From Antedon mediterranea (lineage: Eukaryota; Echinodermata; Crinoidea; Comatulida; Antedonidae), in contig NC_092674.1 of assembly GCF_964355755.1 (NCBI RefSeq), positions 3,973,001 to 4,037,000 on the forward strand: 64,000 bases of DNA, read 5' to 3'. Below, in pieces: positions 35,001 through 46,300 of the stretch (its first letter is position 1; every line of letters begins with the position of its first letter). Under the pieces are notes generated by a model, which saw only the letters and a list, made by a program, of their open reading frames with translations, was not told the origin of the DNA and ran no database searches. The translations under genes and the position numbers were made by a program.

Positions 35001-35164
35001 TGATCTAGGCCTAGCTGCTGCTTACCACCACCTCCTATCGGCTCAGCATCAGCACAAATATTTGTCTTCAAAACACACCTTATTTTAACTTACCTATGAG
35101 TAATCTGACAGACTGACAATTTCTGTCGACTTATAGAAGCAACTAGTCGACTACACCGCATCAT
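26039..35164 (-). CDS. ACADVL: Very-long-chain acyl-CoA dehydrogenase, mitochondrial, 15 exons, 636 aa
   Basis: Exons: 35164-35094, 32696-32615, 32202-32130, 31805-31741, 31081-30947, 30460-30260, 29980-29913, 29542-29319, 29220-29117, 28228-28037, 27764-27702, 27334-27233, 27127-27030, 26901-26683, 26252-26039. They sum to 1911 nt, all with GT-AG borders and matching phases. The enzyme performs the first, FAD-dependent step of long-chain fatty acid beta-oxidation at the inner mitochondrial membrane. [14 protein letters not shown] is an Arg/Ser-rich presequence. Domain signatures in order: [31 protein letters not shown] (acyl-CoA dehydrogenase signature), [18 protein letters not shown], and [12 protein letters not shown] with the catalytic Glu. 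A C-terminal extension ([20 protein letters not shown]) ends HPVGF, close to the NPLGF ending of VLCAD and unlike ACAD9. Human VLCAD is 655 aa. The second of the two start Met codons is equally possible. Introns hold several MITEs and SINEs. Confidence 0.96.
27450..27560 (+). mobile_element. tRNA-derived SINE fragment
   Basis: AGCAGCTTGGTGGTTAATG resembles a Pol III A box region, and GGTTCAGGTTACAATCCTG a B box. It continues into CATGGTTGTAACTCACAACT. The inverse of a related copy lies at 33225-33345. In ACADVL intron 11. Confidence 0.6.
28256..28410. mobile_element. Palindromic MITE copy in ACADVL intron 9
   Basis: Nearly full length with ends AGCTCTCTCTACACTATT and GTGTAGATAAGGCT. The interior runs in the opposite orientation to the 24.7-kb copy (ATGGTAGTGATATGACATC). 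The flanking duplication is degraded (GTA/TTA). Confidence 0.85.
29597..29746. mobile_element. Palindromic MITE copy in ACADVL intron 7, TAA duplication
   Basis: TAA at 29594-29596 and 29747-29749. The left end is full. The right terminal repeat is shortened, so the copy ends TTTAAAGCGTAGCT. Confidence 0.82.
30144..30238. mobile_element. Palindromic MITE, left-truncated
   Basis: Starts inside the element at AAATGTGATGTGCTCATATA and keeps the right terminal repeat AGTTTGATAGTGTGGACAGA. In ACADVL intron 6. Confidence 0.8.
30563..30704. mobile_element. Palindromic MITE copy in ACADVL intron 5
   Basis: Both ends present (AGCTCTGTCTACACTATC and complement) with a single CACCATAGTGGGCACATC subrepeat, so shorter than average. 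TAA on the left, TTT on the right. Confidence 0.86.
31153..31289. mobile_element. Palindromic MITE copy in ACADVL intron 4, TTA duplication
   Basis: TTA at 31150-31152 and 31290-31292. Both terminal repeats are intact. The centre is shortened to CCCATAATATGACATC. Confidence 0.87.
31872..32036. mobile_element. Palindromic MITE copy in ACADVL intron 3, TTA duplication
   Basis: TTA at 31869-31871 and 32037-32039. Contains three instead of two TATCACTACCA-TTGGGC subrepeats, so the family varies by subrepeat number. Confidence 0.88.
32486..32600 (+). mobile_element. Fragment of the second Harbinger-type MITE family
   Basis: Starts after TTTA as AGGTTGATTTCCACTTCTC and contains ACACAACGCAAGTCAGTTAC, CAATCACAAGC and ATGATTGGTCAAAT, as in 47373-47551. 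The right end is missing near the exon at 32615. Confidence 0.6.
33225..33345 (-). mobile_element. tRNA-derived SINE head
   Basis: On the minus strand it reads GTGGAGCTGTAACTTGGTGG, TTAACATGCCTGCC and GGGTTCAATCCTGACC: A-box-like and B-box-like motifs followed by GTTGTAACTCATGACTC, matching 27450-27560. In ACADVL intron 1. Confidence 0.6.
33950..34021 (+). tRNA. tRNA-like sequence, Asp-type anticodon ATC, probably a pseudogene
   Basis: The 71-nt sequence plus one discriminator base folds as a cloverleaf. GCCCCAG pairs with TTGGGGC. The D arm is TGGTCTAATGGTTAGGACA. The anticodon stem TCTGC/GCAGG encloses loop ATATCAA, giving anticodon ATC. The T arm is degraded (CCGAG/ATTGG with one mismatch) and the B box GAGTTTGAGTATTGG departs from GGTTCRANTCC. 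A five-T Pol III terminator follows at 34024. Animal tRNA-Asp normally has GTC, so this is more likely a tRNA pseudogene or SINE head than a functional gene. Confidence 0.4.
34398..34525. repeat. Tandem 73-bp duplication containing an A/T hairpin
   Basis: AGATCGTTCAATTTAAATGA starts at 34398 and again at 34471. Each copy carries CAATTTAAATGA, an A-run and TCATTTAAATTG, an inverted repeat able to form a 12-13-bp stem, followed by TGTAGTGCAATTTA. Confidence 0.8.
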
Positions 35165-35600
35165 ATTGCTAATTTTTAAGATAAAAACACAAAAACAAAA
35201 CAACACTCTCTGAAAGACACTTCGATAACTAAACCGTTTGTTGACTATGTTTATCTGAATGACCGGCAGATGACGTTTCCGGTCGTTTGTTGATGATGAT
35301 GTCATGCGTGTACGGTAAGCACGTGACAAAACAATACAAAAAAGGTGTTAATTGGCATTTAATTTGATCGGACTTTCATGTGATCAATAATGACTCGAAT
35401 TGACTCGTATAAAAAAATGTGCATTCTTTACATGACTTATTTAAAGAAATTGAATAAGTTTATCCCCAACAACCTGGATGTGGATGTTATTAACAACCCT
35501 ATGAGTTGTGAGATTACATTTATCCAATGAGATCATTAGATTATATAGTAGCACTCACTGATTGGTGTAAATAATATTGCCTTAACACGTTTCAGAAAAA
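35165..35600. promoter_or_regulatory. Shared upstream region of ACADVL (minus) and INPPL1 (plus)
   Basis: The segment separates the ACADVL start codon from a probable INPPL1 leader exon. It contains a CACGTG E-box at 35320-35325 within GTCACGTGC (minus strand), close to the TFEB/USF-type consensus, and TGACGTTT at 35270-35277, resembling a CRE half site. ATTGG (inverted CCAAT) lies near 35562. No TATA box is obvious. A bidirectional promoter is inferred from distance alone. Confidence 0.45.
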
Positions 35601-35685
35601 TACAGAATTTCCTAAACACACCAAACACGGAAGTATGGCGGAAAGTTAAAAAAGATTTTCAAGTTGATTTGAAGCTACAATAAAG
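35600..35685 (+). other. INPPL1: Candidate 5' UTR exon of INPPL1
   Basis: ACGGAAGT (ETS-type, 35627-35634) runs into ATGGCGG (YY1-type, 35635-35641), a pair common just at animal transcription starts. The segment ends AATAAAG/GTGTAG, a usable donor. The first coding exon has an acceptor at 37354, so a leader exon must exist upstream. The ATG here reads only ATGGCGGAAAGTTAA, a four-codon uORF. Confidence 0.45.
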
Positions 35686-36584
35686 GTGTAGTATTTCTTA
35701 TTTATGATCTTTGATAATTGTATTTAATTATAAATGTATTGTTTCTATTCATAAAGTATGCCATTAAATGTTACCATTGCTAGGCTGCTTCGATGTTTAT
35801 TTCCTGTTCTGTAGACCATATCCAGCCTGACTCGTTGGGTGTATTAGGCCAGCAAGAAACAACAAGCCAGTCTACCCCAGCTTAGCCTCTGTTTACCATT
35901 TTGCACATAAAACAAATCACTTGCTCTCTCATCTTTGTACTTCAAAGAAAGAAATATTTATATATTAAAGGGTGGCCGGTTATTTAAAACAATTTGATAT
36001 TTATCCCTGAACTGACTGGCTGCTATTTTTAGAAGATTGAATATGAACTGAAAAAATTGAAATGGGTGATAATATTTAAACTATTATTATTTGTAGAAAC
36101 TGCATTTTGAAATTTACAGTCAATATTACATAAATAAATTCTGTACTTTTTCGTATTCTGTTAAAAAATATAAAAAATGCACAATTATTAAATATATTTT
36201 ATTTAGTTCAACGTGTTTTTTTCACATTCAAATATTTAAACTATCTTTTTCCGGAAAGTCAGTGCATTTTTTTTGTACATACTGTAGGAAATAATTTTGA
36301 CCTATTGAACCGTAATAAAAGTCTGGTATTTCCGGTGTTCAAAGAATCATTAATTTTTATGATTCAATAGTGTTCATGTGCCTACAGTATTTATATTAAC
36401 AATTTCTTTGGTACTTATATTCATTGTACCATAACTGATTGATATTATTGAGTGCAGAAATAATTAAAAAATGCAACTTTTTTGTAATTAATTTTTTCCG
36501 CAAGTTCATAATTTATAAAAAAGCAGATTTATTTATTATTTGGGGGAGGCATAAACAAATAGATACTTCTAGATAAGAGAAATC

Positions 36585-36760
36585 AGGCCTTGTCACTCAC
36601 CTAACACACCCCTAAACTGTCCTTGAGGAGTGCGATTTACAACATGCTTAAATTTAGTAACCTTCTACACACCAACATACAAATGGCACACCTACAGCTC
36701 CCCTTAATGTATTGAGGAGTGCAATTTGTAGCACACCTATAATTTTCAAAAGACAAGGCT
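36585..36760. mobile_element. Short inverted-repeat element, unclassified
   Basis: AGGCCTTGTC and GACAAGGCT bound about 176 bp. Inside, a motif ending TGAGGAGTGCRATTTRYARC occurs twice. A related piece with CCTAACACACTCCTAGAATG lies at 53861-53935. Confidence 0.5.
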
Positions 36761-37076
36761 GAATTTTTCTACATACTGTATAGAAATGTGTTGTAATCAA
36801 ATTTGAATTTTAGTGTATAATATATGCATGTGGCAAGACGTTTATTAGAGAAAATAAATATATCTGTATCTATCTGCGGTTTAAATTTTTTAAAGATCCG
36901 TCTTTTAGTTTTGACGTTATTCTTCTAAAACAAACAAACACAAAATCGTAATTGTTAGGTAATAATAATTCTGTTATGCTTAAAAACCTCTAGGCGCTTC
37001 ACTTTATTCAGATCATTGGATCAAACACCTAAGCATAACTGTCATGTTGCAGCTAGTAATCAGCATATTTCTATAG

Positions 37077-37247
37077 CCGAGCTACACTATCAAACTTTAT
37101 GTGTCAAAAAATGTAATGTGCCCATATATGGACATGATGATGTCATATCACTACCATATTTAAGCATAGCACTTTTATTATACTGTATATACTGTAGGCA
37201 CATCACCTTTTTGTTACACATAAAGTTTGATAGTGTAGGCAAGCCTT
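37077..37247. mobile_element. Palindromic MITE copy in the INPPL1 leader intron
   Basis: Left end worn (GAGCTACACTATC). The right end AGTTTGATAGTGTAGGCAAG is good. The second subrepeat is replaced by AT-rich sequence around 37175-37195. Confidence 0.82.
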
Positions 37248-37360
37248 AAAACTGATCAATTTTCATCACTCCTTTGATTCTCTAATGTTTTTTTTTAATT
37301 GTTATAAACAAAATGATTATTCATTTTTCAATTTATAATGATTCAACTTGATAGAAACCA

Positions 37361-37369
37361 ATGACGTGA
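37361..37369 (+). promoter_or_regulatory. Minimal upstream ORF overlapping the INPPL1 start codon
   Basis: ATGACGTGATGG: an upstream ATG opens a two-codon ORF (Met-Thr-stop). Its TGA shares its final A with the main ATG at 37369. Such a stop-start overlap could reduce initiation or force re-initiation at the main start. The effect is inference. Confidence 0.5.
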
Positions 37370-40300
37370 TGGCGCACAGTAAAGGTGTACAGGGATGTAA
37401 ATGGTACCATGGTGCCATCGGTAGGATGGAGGCTGAAAATCTGCTGATTGAAGACTCTAGAAATGGAAGTTTTCTTGTTCGAGATAGTGAAAATATTAAA
37501 GGTGCCTTTGCCTTATCGGTGCTGTAAGTCCAACTACCAATATTTAATTTGTAAAAAGATTGTTATTATGACTATAATGATTTATAAGTGTAAAATACAG
37601 GGCTGTAGCCACCAGTATGGTAGTCATTATTAATCTATGATATAATATTTCTACTACCTGTACCGCTCTTTCAGATATAATCAGCGAATTTCACAGTACC
37701 GAATTATACCTGCACCAGAAGGTCCAGGATTTTTAATGAAGGTGAGTTTAGTTTAGTTTAGTTTAGTTTAGTTTAGTTATAATGGGAAAGTTTAGGCGAT
37801 GTGCCTTTTTAAACCCCATATCAACTACATTGTGTCGATGCGATTCTTGAAGGTATTAGCGGTCTCAGAATTGACAACGTCGGCTGGTAAACTGTTCCAA
37901 TGGTTAATTACTCGTTGCGAGAAGGTATGTCTTCTACAGTTCAATCCTTTATGGAAAGTCGGCTTGAAAAATCTCAGGTGATGCCCTCGAGTAATTCTGC
38001 TAATGTTACTTCTCATTTGGAAAAAGTCATCCTTGGCTACACCCTCGAAACCTTTAACAATTTTATATGCTTCAATCAGGTCACCTCGAATTCTTCTGTC
38101 ATACAAGTGTTTATTGTCTGAAGCTCTGTCTACATCATCAAACTAGTTTGACAAAAAAACTGTGCCCAAATATGATAGTGATATGCCCAAATATGGTAGT
38201 GATATGACATCATCATATGGGCACATCATATTTTTTTTTCACATAAGGTTTGATAATGTAGACAGAGCTTAGCTGACCCTGAGTTTCATACCTCTAAATT
38301 ACTGAAATTAATAATCATTTAAAGGCATGAACCACCTCTTCTTCACTTCTGTAAACAACAAGTTTAAATTTAAAAACATGGGGCTATGCCAATATATTTC
38401 AAATCAAACTGGTCGCTTTTTAAAATAATTATAATATGGGACAGGAAAAAGTGATAGAATGGAAAGGATTCTGTCAGGATTGAACTCTTATCAAAAGGAT
38501 ACTGTATGGTGACACATCATATAGTAGTAGATTGCAACACACTCCACAACAAGTATGTGAAAGTCTATTTAATTATTCCTTTTCTTAATTCATACATGCA
38601 TTTAATGTTGATTTGCAGTCTTCTGAAGGAATAAAGCAACACAGATTTTCCAACCTGGTGGAGTTGATAAACAGTTACAAAATAGCAACAAATGGTCTTG
38701 TATGCACTTTGAAGTATCCAGTAGAGGCTACAAATCTACCAGAAGAAGATACAGACTCAGGTTACTAATTAAGCCTTTCAAAATGGTTATGCTCTCCGAG
38801 CCTGACTAAAAATCTAGGCTCGCCCCTTTTTCATTGCATAAAATAAAGAAAATTGCTAATCAACTACATGCCTAGACTGAAATCTCTCTTGGTTTTTGAA
38901 TTACATGCATGAGTAATTTGTCTATTGCACCTTTTATATTTATTTCAAATTCTCATATTTATGTCATTTATTTATTTCAACAATATTTTATGATCCATCC
39001 AGCTGAAACAGATCATTAGGGACCCTCACAAAAATACAATATGACACGACATCAACATGCAAAAATTAAATTAAAATAAATAGAATTTATAAAGAAAACC
39101 AAAATAAAATAATGCACAAAATAATTAGAATCAAATAAAAACAAAGAATTAACACAAAATCGATCCTGTAAATTTTTTTATCACAAAGGTCTTTCTCAAC
39201 CCTCACCCCTCATAATTTAAATGTCTGGTTACTTTTTTAGACGATGACGAAGACTGTGATTACGATCATCTTGATCATGTGAGCCAGTTTTTAGAATCAA
39301 AGATCGAACACTTATACCATGTTGGGATTGAAAGTGAATTCTTGCAAGCTCTACGAAACTATGCAGTGCGCGACAGTAAACTGGACGCTGAATCTCTGAG
39401 GTCGGGCAACAGCTCATCATTACCGCAACTCAAACAGTTATTGCACACAACCAGTAAAGATTTTGTCAAGTGGGTTGTTTTCTTTAACTTGCGCATGTTA
39501 TTTTACTTTTAACTACCAAATAACTAATAGATATCATTGACAATAGGAGTCAATAAAGAATGACAAAAATATTTAAACATCTATTTAATGTTATTTGAGA
39601 TTGTTATTGTTAATTTGTCAAGCCTGTAGTTATTGACATTTTTTATATTAGTCAATTTTTGTCTAAAAATACAGACTTGTAATATACATATAGAAATCGA
39701 TTTGCAGACCGCAAACATCAAAATAATCAAATAGTGTAGGTTATCATACCATATTTGGATATGGATAATAATAACAAATTTAACTGTATTATAACTATGT
39801 TTTTGTACAGGGAACTTGATATCTTTCTTTTCAAAATCGATTTATTAAAAAGAATTTTCAATCGGAATAAAGACCTAGACAGGAATTTTGGAATGCACAC
39901 TGTAAGTAAAATTGGTTACAGTATTCAATAATTAATTTGTTTAATTACACCATTTTTGTACTAACTTCACAAAAAAAATCAACACTACTAATAACTAGAT
40001 TGACTATATAACAATAACATATTATAGTTAACTCTCCCAGTGCCTGACACCTTTGAGCTGGTTTTCCAAGCAGTCTGGTATTCGTAATGTTTTTAATCGT
40101 ATAGAAATGAATTTGGGTCACTTTGGACTTCAAGAAAAGTCTGGTTTTGGGATAGTTTCTGGTTTTCAGAGAGTCTGGTATTGGGAGAGTCAACTGTATG
40201 CTGTTTCCACCAGCTGTATACTTTTATTTTTTTTTCTGTACAGTTTAAGAAAACCGGAGACAGTATGGAACATTTGATGTCAAGAATTGAGATGTGTCCA

Positions 40301-43300
40301 AAAGTCTATCAAGAAATGCAATCAAAGGTTTGGATTGTTTAAAACTTTATATTTTTTCACTGACATACATTGGAAACAGTTGAGTGGGATGTGCCCAAAT
40401 ATGGTAGTGATATGCTTAAATAGGGTAATGATATGACATCATCATGTCCCTAAATGGGCACATCATGTCCCTATATGGGCACATCACATTTTTTGATAGT
40501 GTCAATAGATAGAGCTTTACCATGACAATAAGCCATCTAAACATAACTATCATTATTATATTGAGACAAATTTAACTACTGAACTGTTTGTACTACTGCA
40601 GTACTAATACTGCAGTTTACAGTCATATCCAGAAATTTTAAATAATAATTATTATGGTCTTGCCAGGCCAGTAAAACTTTTCAGAATTTGGTTAAACTTG
40701 ATGATCAGCATGAGACAAATAATGAAATAGAAATGGACCATGTATACATGCCCTCACCAGATGATGTCATACTTACTGGAAGTCAACCGACCAATACCAT
40801 GTCCGAAAGGTCAACGCTGCCAGAATCAAAGCCTTTTAAAAGTGCAGCTGTTTTACGCATCCCATGTGCTGTGTTTGAGGTAATTACTATACATAAATGA
40901 ATTTGTTTCAGATGTTTAAACTGACCTCCATTGAGTGAAAATAAAGTACAAAAATAATATAGGGCTACGAATATAATCCCAAACTCAGTTGTAATAATAG
41001 GATATTTAAATTTCAGGTGAAAACTGAAGGATTAAAAATGGAAGCACTGATGAACTGCCGGGTGAAGCTAACGATTGACGTGGATCAAGGCATGTTTATC
41101 GTACAAAGACTTGGAATCAAGGAAGCCAAAGAACCAAGTGTCCATCCACAAAATAAAAGTAATTGCTTTATTTATTAGTTTTAAACACACTGTTTAACAC
41201 CAGGTTGAGCAATACAGTCTATACTCAATTTTCCTATTCATTGTAACCTTTACAAAATTAAGAGGAACTCTTTATAGAAAGATTTTTTAAATAATATGAC
41301 TTTACAGTATAAGACGTTTTGTTGTTGTTCATTATAGTTGTGCAGTTGATAAAGTCAAGAGAAAATCCTACAAGAATAGGGATACGGTATAATAACAATA
41401 AAAAAAGAGAATACAGTTTTGATACAGCAAAGGTAAGTAGCAAAGGGGTCTATGTACTATTATATTCTTTAGCATGTAAACATAAACATTAAAGATATAT
41501 GGCATATATTGACTTATTTAAAGAAAAACATGAAAAATGAAGATTAATAAAATCAATCACTTCTGTAGAAAAAAAAACCAACAAAAATAATTATTTCACT
41601 TCATTTCACGGTTAATTTAAACCAAAAACCATTGTCTGACAGACAATTTTAAGTATTTTTGCTTTAAATTACATTGTTTTTAAAAAGGTAAATCCTTTTT
41701 TTTTGCTCCAGATTTTTGTCTAAGTGAATAACTATTATGTGACATTAAAATGGCATTTTCAACAAAAACAAAAACATTTTTAGGGGGACAATATATCTTT
41801 AAAGCTACACTACACTATCAAACTAGTTCGACAAGGAAAGTGTGATGTGCCCAAATATGGTAGTGATATGACATAATTGTGTCCATATATGGGAACATTA
41901 CTTTCATACATTAAGTTTTATAGTGTAGACAGCTTTAAATCAATAAGTGTGTGGCCGAGCAGTTAAGACAATGAAACTGCAATACAGCCCTGGTATCAGG
42001 TCCAAGGCTCACTCGCTCCTTGTTTCTAGTGGTAGATGGATAAGGACTAAAATTGTAGTTCCAGTGTATGTTGTGTGCGCTAAGAATTTAGTAATTTTCA
42101 AATATGCCAATAGTGTCGTTTGCAGTTTGTAATTCCGTTTGATTTTTTTCTTTCTTTCTCTAGTTTAATTCTTATTTTTGCAGGAAAGAGAGAGATTTTG
42201 TTTGCTGATGCAAACAATGAAGAATATTCACTCACATAGTGAAGAAGTTGACCAGATTTCATTGTTCGTTGGAACTTACAATATGGGTAATTTCATTACT
42301 AAATTTACCAGGCACGGATTTAGACAGTGGGTAAACCGGCTTTAGCCCCCTAAAATTTAACAGCCATTTAAAAATAAAATAATGAATATTTTTATTTTTC
42401 TGCAACACGATGGATTGTTTTTATCATTTATGAAATATTTAGGCCCCCTCCCCCTAATCTATAATGCTGGATCCACCTCTGTATACCAATACTTTATTTG
42501 ATAGTTTATTAGTTTTATGAATAATAAAATAATATAGTACTAACCTGAAAGTTGCTCCTAGTTGTGAGTGCCGTTCTAGCTGAGGAACCTTTTAATGCTC
42601 ATCTATCCATTAAACTTGGTTAGAATTGCAAGTATTGGTTTTTAGACAAATTTCATTTATGTTATCAGGTGATGCTGTGCCAACGGCCATGTTGGATACA
42701 TGGTTAACTTCACAGGGTATTGGAAAGACGCGCCCTATTGAAATGGCAATGGTACCTCACGACCTTTACGTAATCGGAACACAAGAAAGCACACTGAGTG
42801 AGCGCGACTGGGTCAAACGAATCAAGTCAACCATCATGAAAAACTCTCCTGCCAAACAAGAATATGCTGTGGTTTGTAGCAGCCTGTTTGTAGGATCAAT
42901 ATGATCAAATCAAAACAACACTTTATAAAACAAATACTTTCCCATAAAGAAATTAAGTTGGTTAACCCACACTCTGAAATTATAAATGAATTTTACCACC
43001 CAGCAACTCTAATAAGATTTGGCAAAAGTCTCTAATTTAAAAAAAAAAAACAACTTAACTTAAGTATATTTATGACACGCTGTGTGTGCCAAAATTTTCC
43101 TTTACAGATATTAAGCTGAATTGCTGTTAGAACCAAAACTACTCCTTCAATAATATTTAGTATTACTGTGACAAAATGATGATTTTGTTGTTTTTTTTAG
43201 GTGACACTGTGCTCATTGTGGGGAATACGTATGGCAGTTTTAGTTAAACCTGAACTAGTTAATTCAATAACGCATGTCAAGGAGTCATCAGTCAAAACAG

Positions 43301-46300
43301 GCATAGCCAATACCCTTGGTAAGTAAGCCTTATTCTCTGTCGACACTAGCAACTAGCAAAAAAGTGTGACGTGCCCAAATGTTATACTGATGACATCATC
43401 ATGTCCATGTATTGGCACATCACATTATTTTTGTCACATAAAGTTTGATAGTGTAGACAGAGATTTATAGCTTTGGTAGGCATAAAGAGTAATTCTTTTT
43501 ACACAAAGGTCAAAGTTCAGTAGCAGAAAGGTGCAATTTTGTCTAATACTAAATAGATAAATTAATGTCAATGTTTTTTGTATATGTAGGTAACAAGGGT
43601 GCAGTTGGTGTGTCATTTTATTTCAATGGAACATCGTTCTGTTTCATTAACTGCCATTTAACATCTGGAACCGAAAAATGTTTAAGGTAAGTAAGTCTAA
43701 ATCAAATGTTATTATCACTTTTAAGTTTTTAAATTTTTAATCTTGAATAAGTTGTTTTTGGCCATGATCCTTGAAAATAATTGTGAATTGTTCATATCAG
43801 AACCTATAATTGCACGCATCATTTATAAAGTTGGTAGGAAGTTTTTGAAACTAGAGAATAAACTTGAGAAGGATGAAATGTGTTTCTTGACTGACCCCCA
43901 TATGGGTCAGGGGTCATGGGTCATGGGTGTAACTGGGCTTCTATTTTAAGATGGGTTTGTACCCCATAGTGGGCCTATAGGCCAGTGTGTAATGTTACAT
44001 ACAAATTGTTACTTTTTTATATTTTTTAGGCGGAACCACAACTATATTGACATATTAAAAGGTCTTGCACTCGGAGATAAAGGTCTCAATGTGTTTGACC
44101 TCACGACCAAGTTCCACCACATCTTTTGGTTTGGCGACCTCAACTACAGGCTCGATCGAGATGTCCAAGAGATTCTTGCACAGATTAACAATAAGAACTA
44201 CACAACGCTGTTGACCTATGACCAACTGAGAGAGGAACGAATAAAGGATAACGTATTCATTGATTTTGGTTAGTTAGAATTTTGTTTCATTGTAATCATA
44301 ATTTTTTGGATTTAAAAGGCTTTGAAATAAATGTTTCGAGTTTTTATGAAATAAATGTTTTTGTTATTTATTTTTTTATGTAGAGGAAGAGGAGATTACA
44401 TTCCCACCCACATATCGATATGAGATTGGGAATAGGCACACTTATGCTTATAAAAAAGTTAAGAAAACAGGGGTGAGGTTGAATTTTTATATTTTATTTT
44501 TAATTTTCAAAAGAGATTTCCAAACTAGCATACAAAAAAATTATAATATCAATGGTAATAAGATAGAAATAACAATGTCAACAAAAAAATAATTTTTAAT
44601 TGAAAAAAACAAATTGTATAGATTATTTTTAGTATTCTAATGTGACATTCCATATAATTTGTTTGCTTTGCTTTGGTATTTTGTTTTCATCACATTTTCA
44701 GCATCATAATCATTGTCTTTATTATAATGGTGTATCAGATCAGTATCATCGTTTAATCTTCATTTCACCATTATTTGTGTATCTTCATCAGCATCATTGT
44801 CACCTGATCTTTAAAACATTGTCACCAAAATCTTGTCATCAGCATCATTGTCACAATCAGATTTTTACATTTTCGTTTCCATTATTTTAGGTACGAATCA
44901 ACCAGCCTTCATGGTGTGACCGAGTACTGTGGAAGTCCTATCCTGATACCCACATAAACAACACATCATATGGTAAATGGAGTCAAACCATGGGCCTATA
45001 TAATTAATTAGTTCATTTTGAAGTACATATGTTTGAACTGAGAAAGAAGGGTTGTAAAATGGTGATGGTTTTGGGAATAAATGAGTATAAAAAATACTTT
45101 ATAACCCAAAATCTTCAAATTCATCAATTGTCAAATAATCGGTGGCGTAACTGCAATGAGTGCTCACTAGCTGAATCCAGGGTCCCTAGAGCTTACAGGG
45201 GCCCTAGAGCTTACAGGGGCCCTAGAGCTTACAGGGGCCCTAGAGCTTACAGGGGCCCTAGAGCTTACAGGGGCCCTAGAGCTTACAGGGGTCTCTGAGC
45301 AGCGCCGACAGAGAAAGAGGCTAAACATGGGAGGGCCACTTGGAATCCTCAGGCCTCTGTGTTATGTTACGTCAAGTAATTTATGTCTATTATTAGCATA
45401 ATTAGTTTAAGATCTATCATATGCTCTTAATGTAATAAGTACTAATGTACCCAGAGTCCAATAGAGACCATCCGATTTGATGGATTGAACCACCCTGGTA
45501 GAATATTGGAAATAAATATAAAAGAATCACAGTGTAACGGTAGTCGTGTCGAGGGCCAAGACAATAACGATGGCACAAAATTATTAATATTTATTCAATC
45601 AAAAATAAGATTATAAAACAATGTGAAAATGTAGTGATTCTGACCGATGTCTCAAGAATCAATACCCGAACTAACTAACTTAACTACAAAACATATATTT
45701 ATATTAAGGGTACAGGAAGGAGGACTAATTAAATGGTACCACATCCTGATTGACTTTCCTTGGAAGACCAACCTCAGGAATGTAGTGTTCCAAGTTAAGT
45801 AGGCATCGGGGAGAATAGTGGTGAATAGCCTGTGTGACTAATAGGATTTGGTCCCGCCATGTTACACACAGTTACCTTAATAAGCAATGATTTTTGATTT
45901 TCATTCAGGCTGTACAGTAGACATTATGTCCAGTGACCATTCACCTGTATTTGCGACGTTCTCTGTTGGAATTGAGTCTATGACAATTTTAACCAAAGGT
46001 AATTGGTCGAACTAAGTTTAATACGTATTAAGAAAAACTTATAAGAGATCAAATTATTGATATAAAGTAGCAAAGTTTTGAGTTTTGTCTAATTTTTTTA
46101 ATTGATAGATCATCTGGGTAGACTGACTGGTAATGACGAGGCTGAGGTACAGGTCATCTTCACAGAAATGGAAGCAGACATTAAAACAAGCAGTATTGGG
46201 AAATTCTATGTGGAGATCTTTTCAAGCTGTTTAGATGGTATGTACCAGTGGCCCTGAAGCTTATGGAGGCTCCTTTTTCAGTGGCAAGAGGAAAAAGACA

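Noticed and set aside
34890-35045. GC-rich block in ACADVL intron 1 as an additional exon
   Set aside because: The presequence exon (35094-35164) joins exon 2 (32615-32696) in frame. No conserved reading frame with splice sites is visible in the block. It may be part of an element or promoter CpG sequence.
26039-35164. Naming the acyl-CoA dehydrogenase ACAD9
   Set aside because: The C-terminal region ([20 protein letters not shown], ending HPVGF) resembles VLCAD more than ACAD9.
37825-38121. ORF pair near INPPL1 exon 2 as extra SHIP exons
   Set aside because: The minus-strand frame is a LINE reverse transcriptase end, and the plus-strand ORF is its shadow. Exons 2 and 3 of INPPL1 join in frame without it.
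45029-45298. ORF with RAYRGP repeats
   Set aside because: Produced by the 18-bp minisatellite in an INPPL1 intron.
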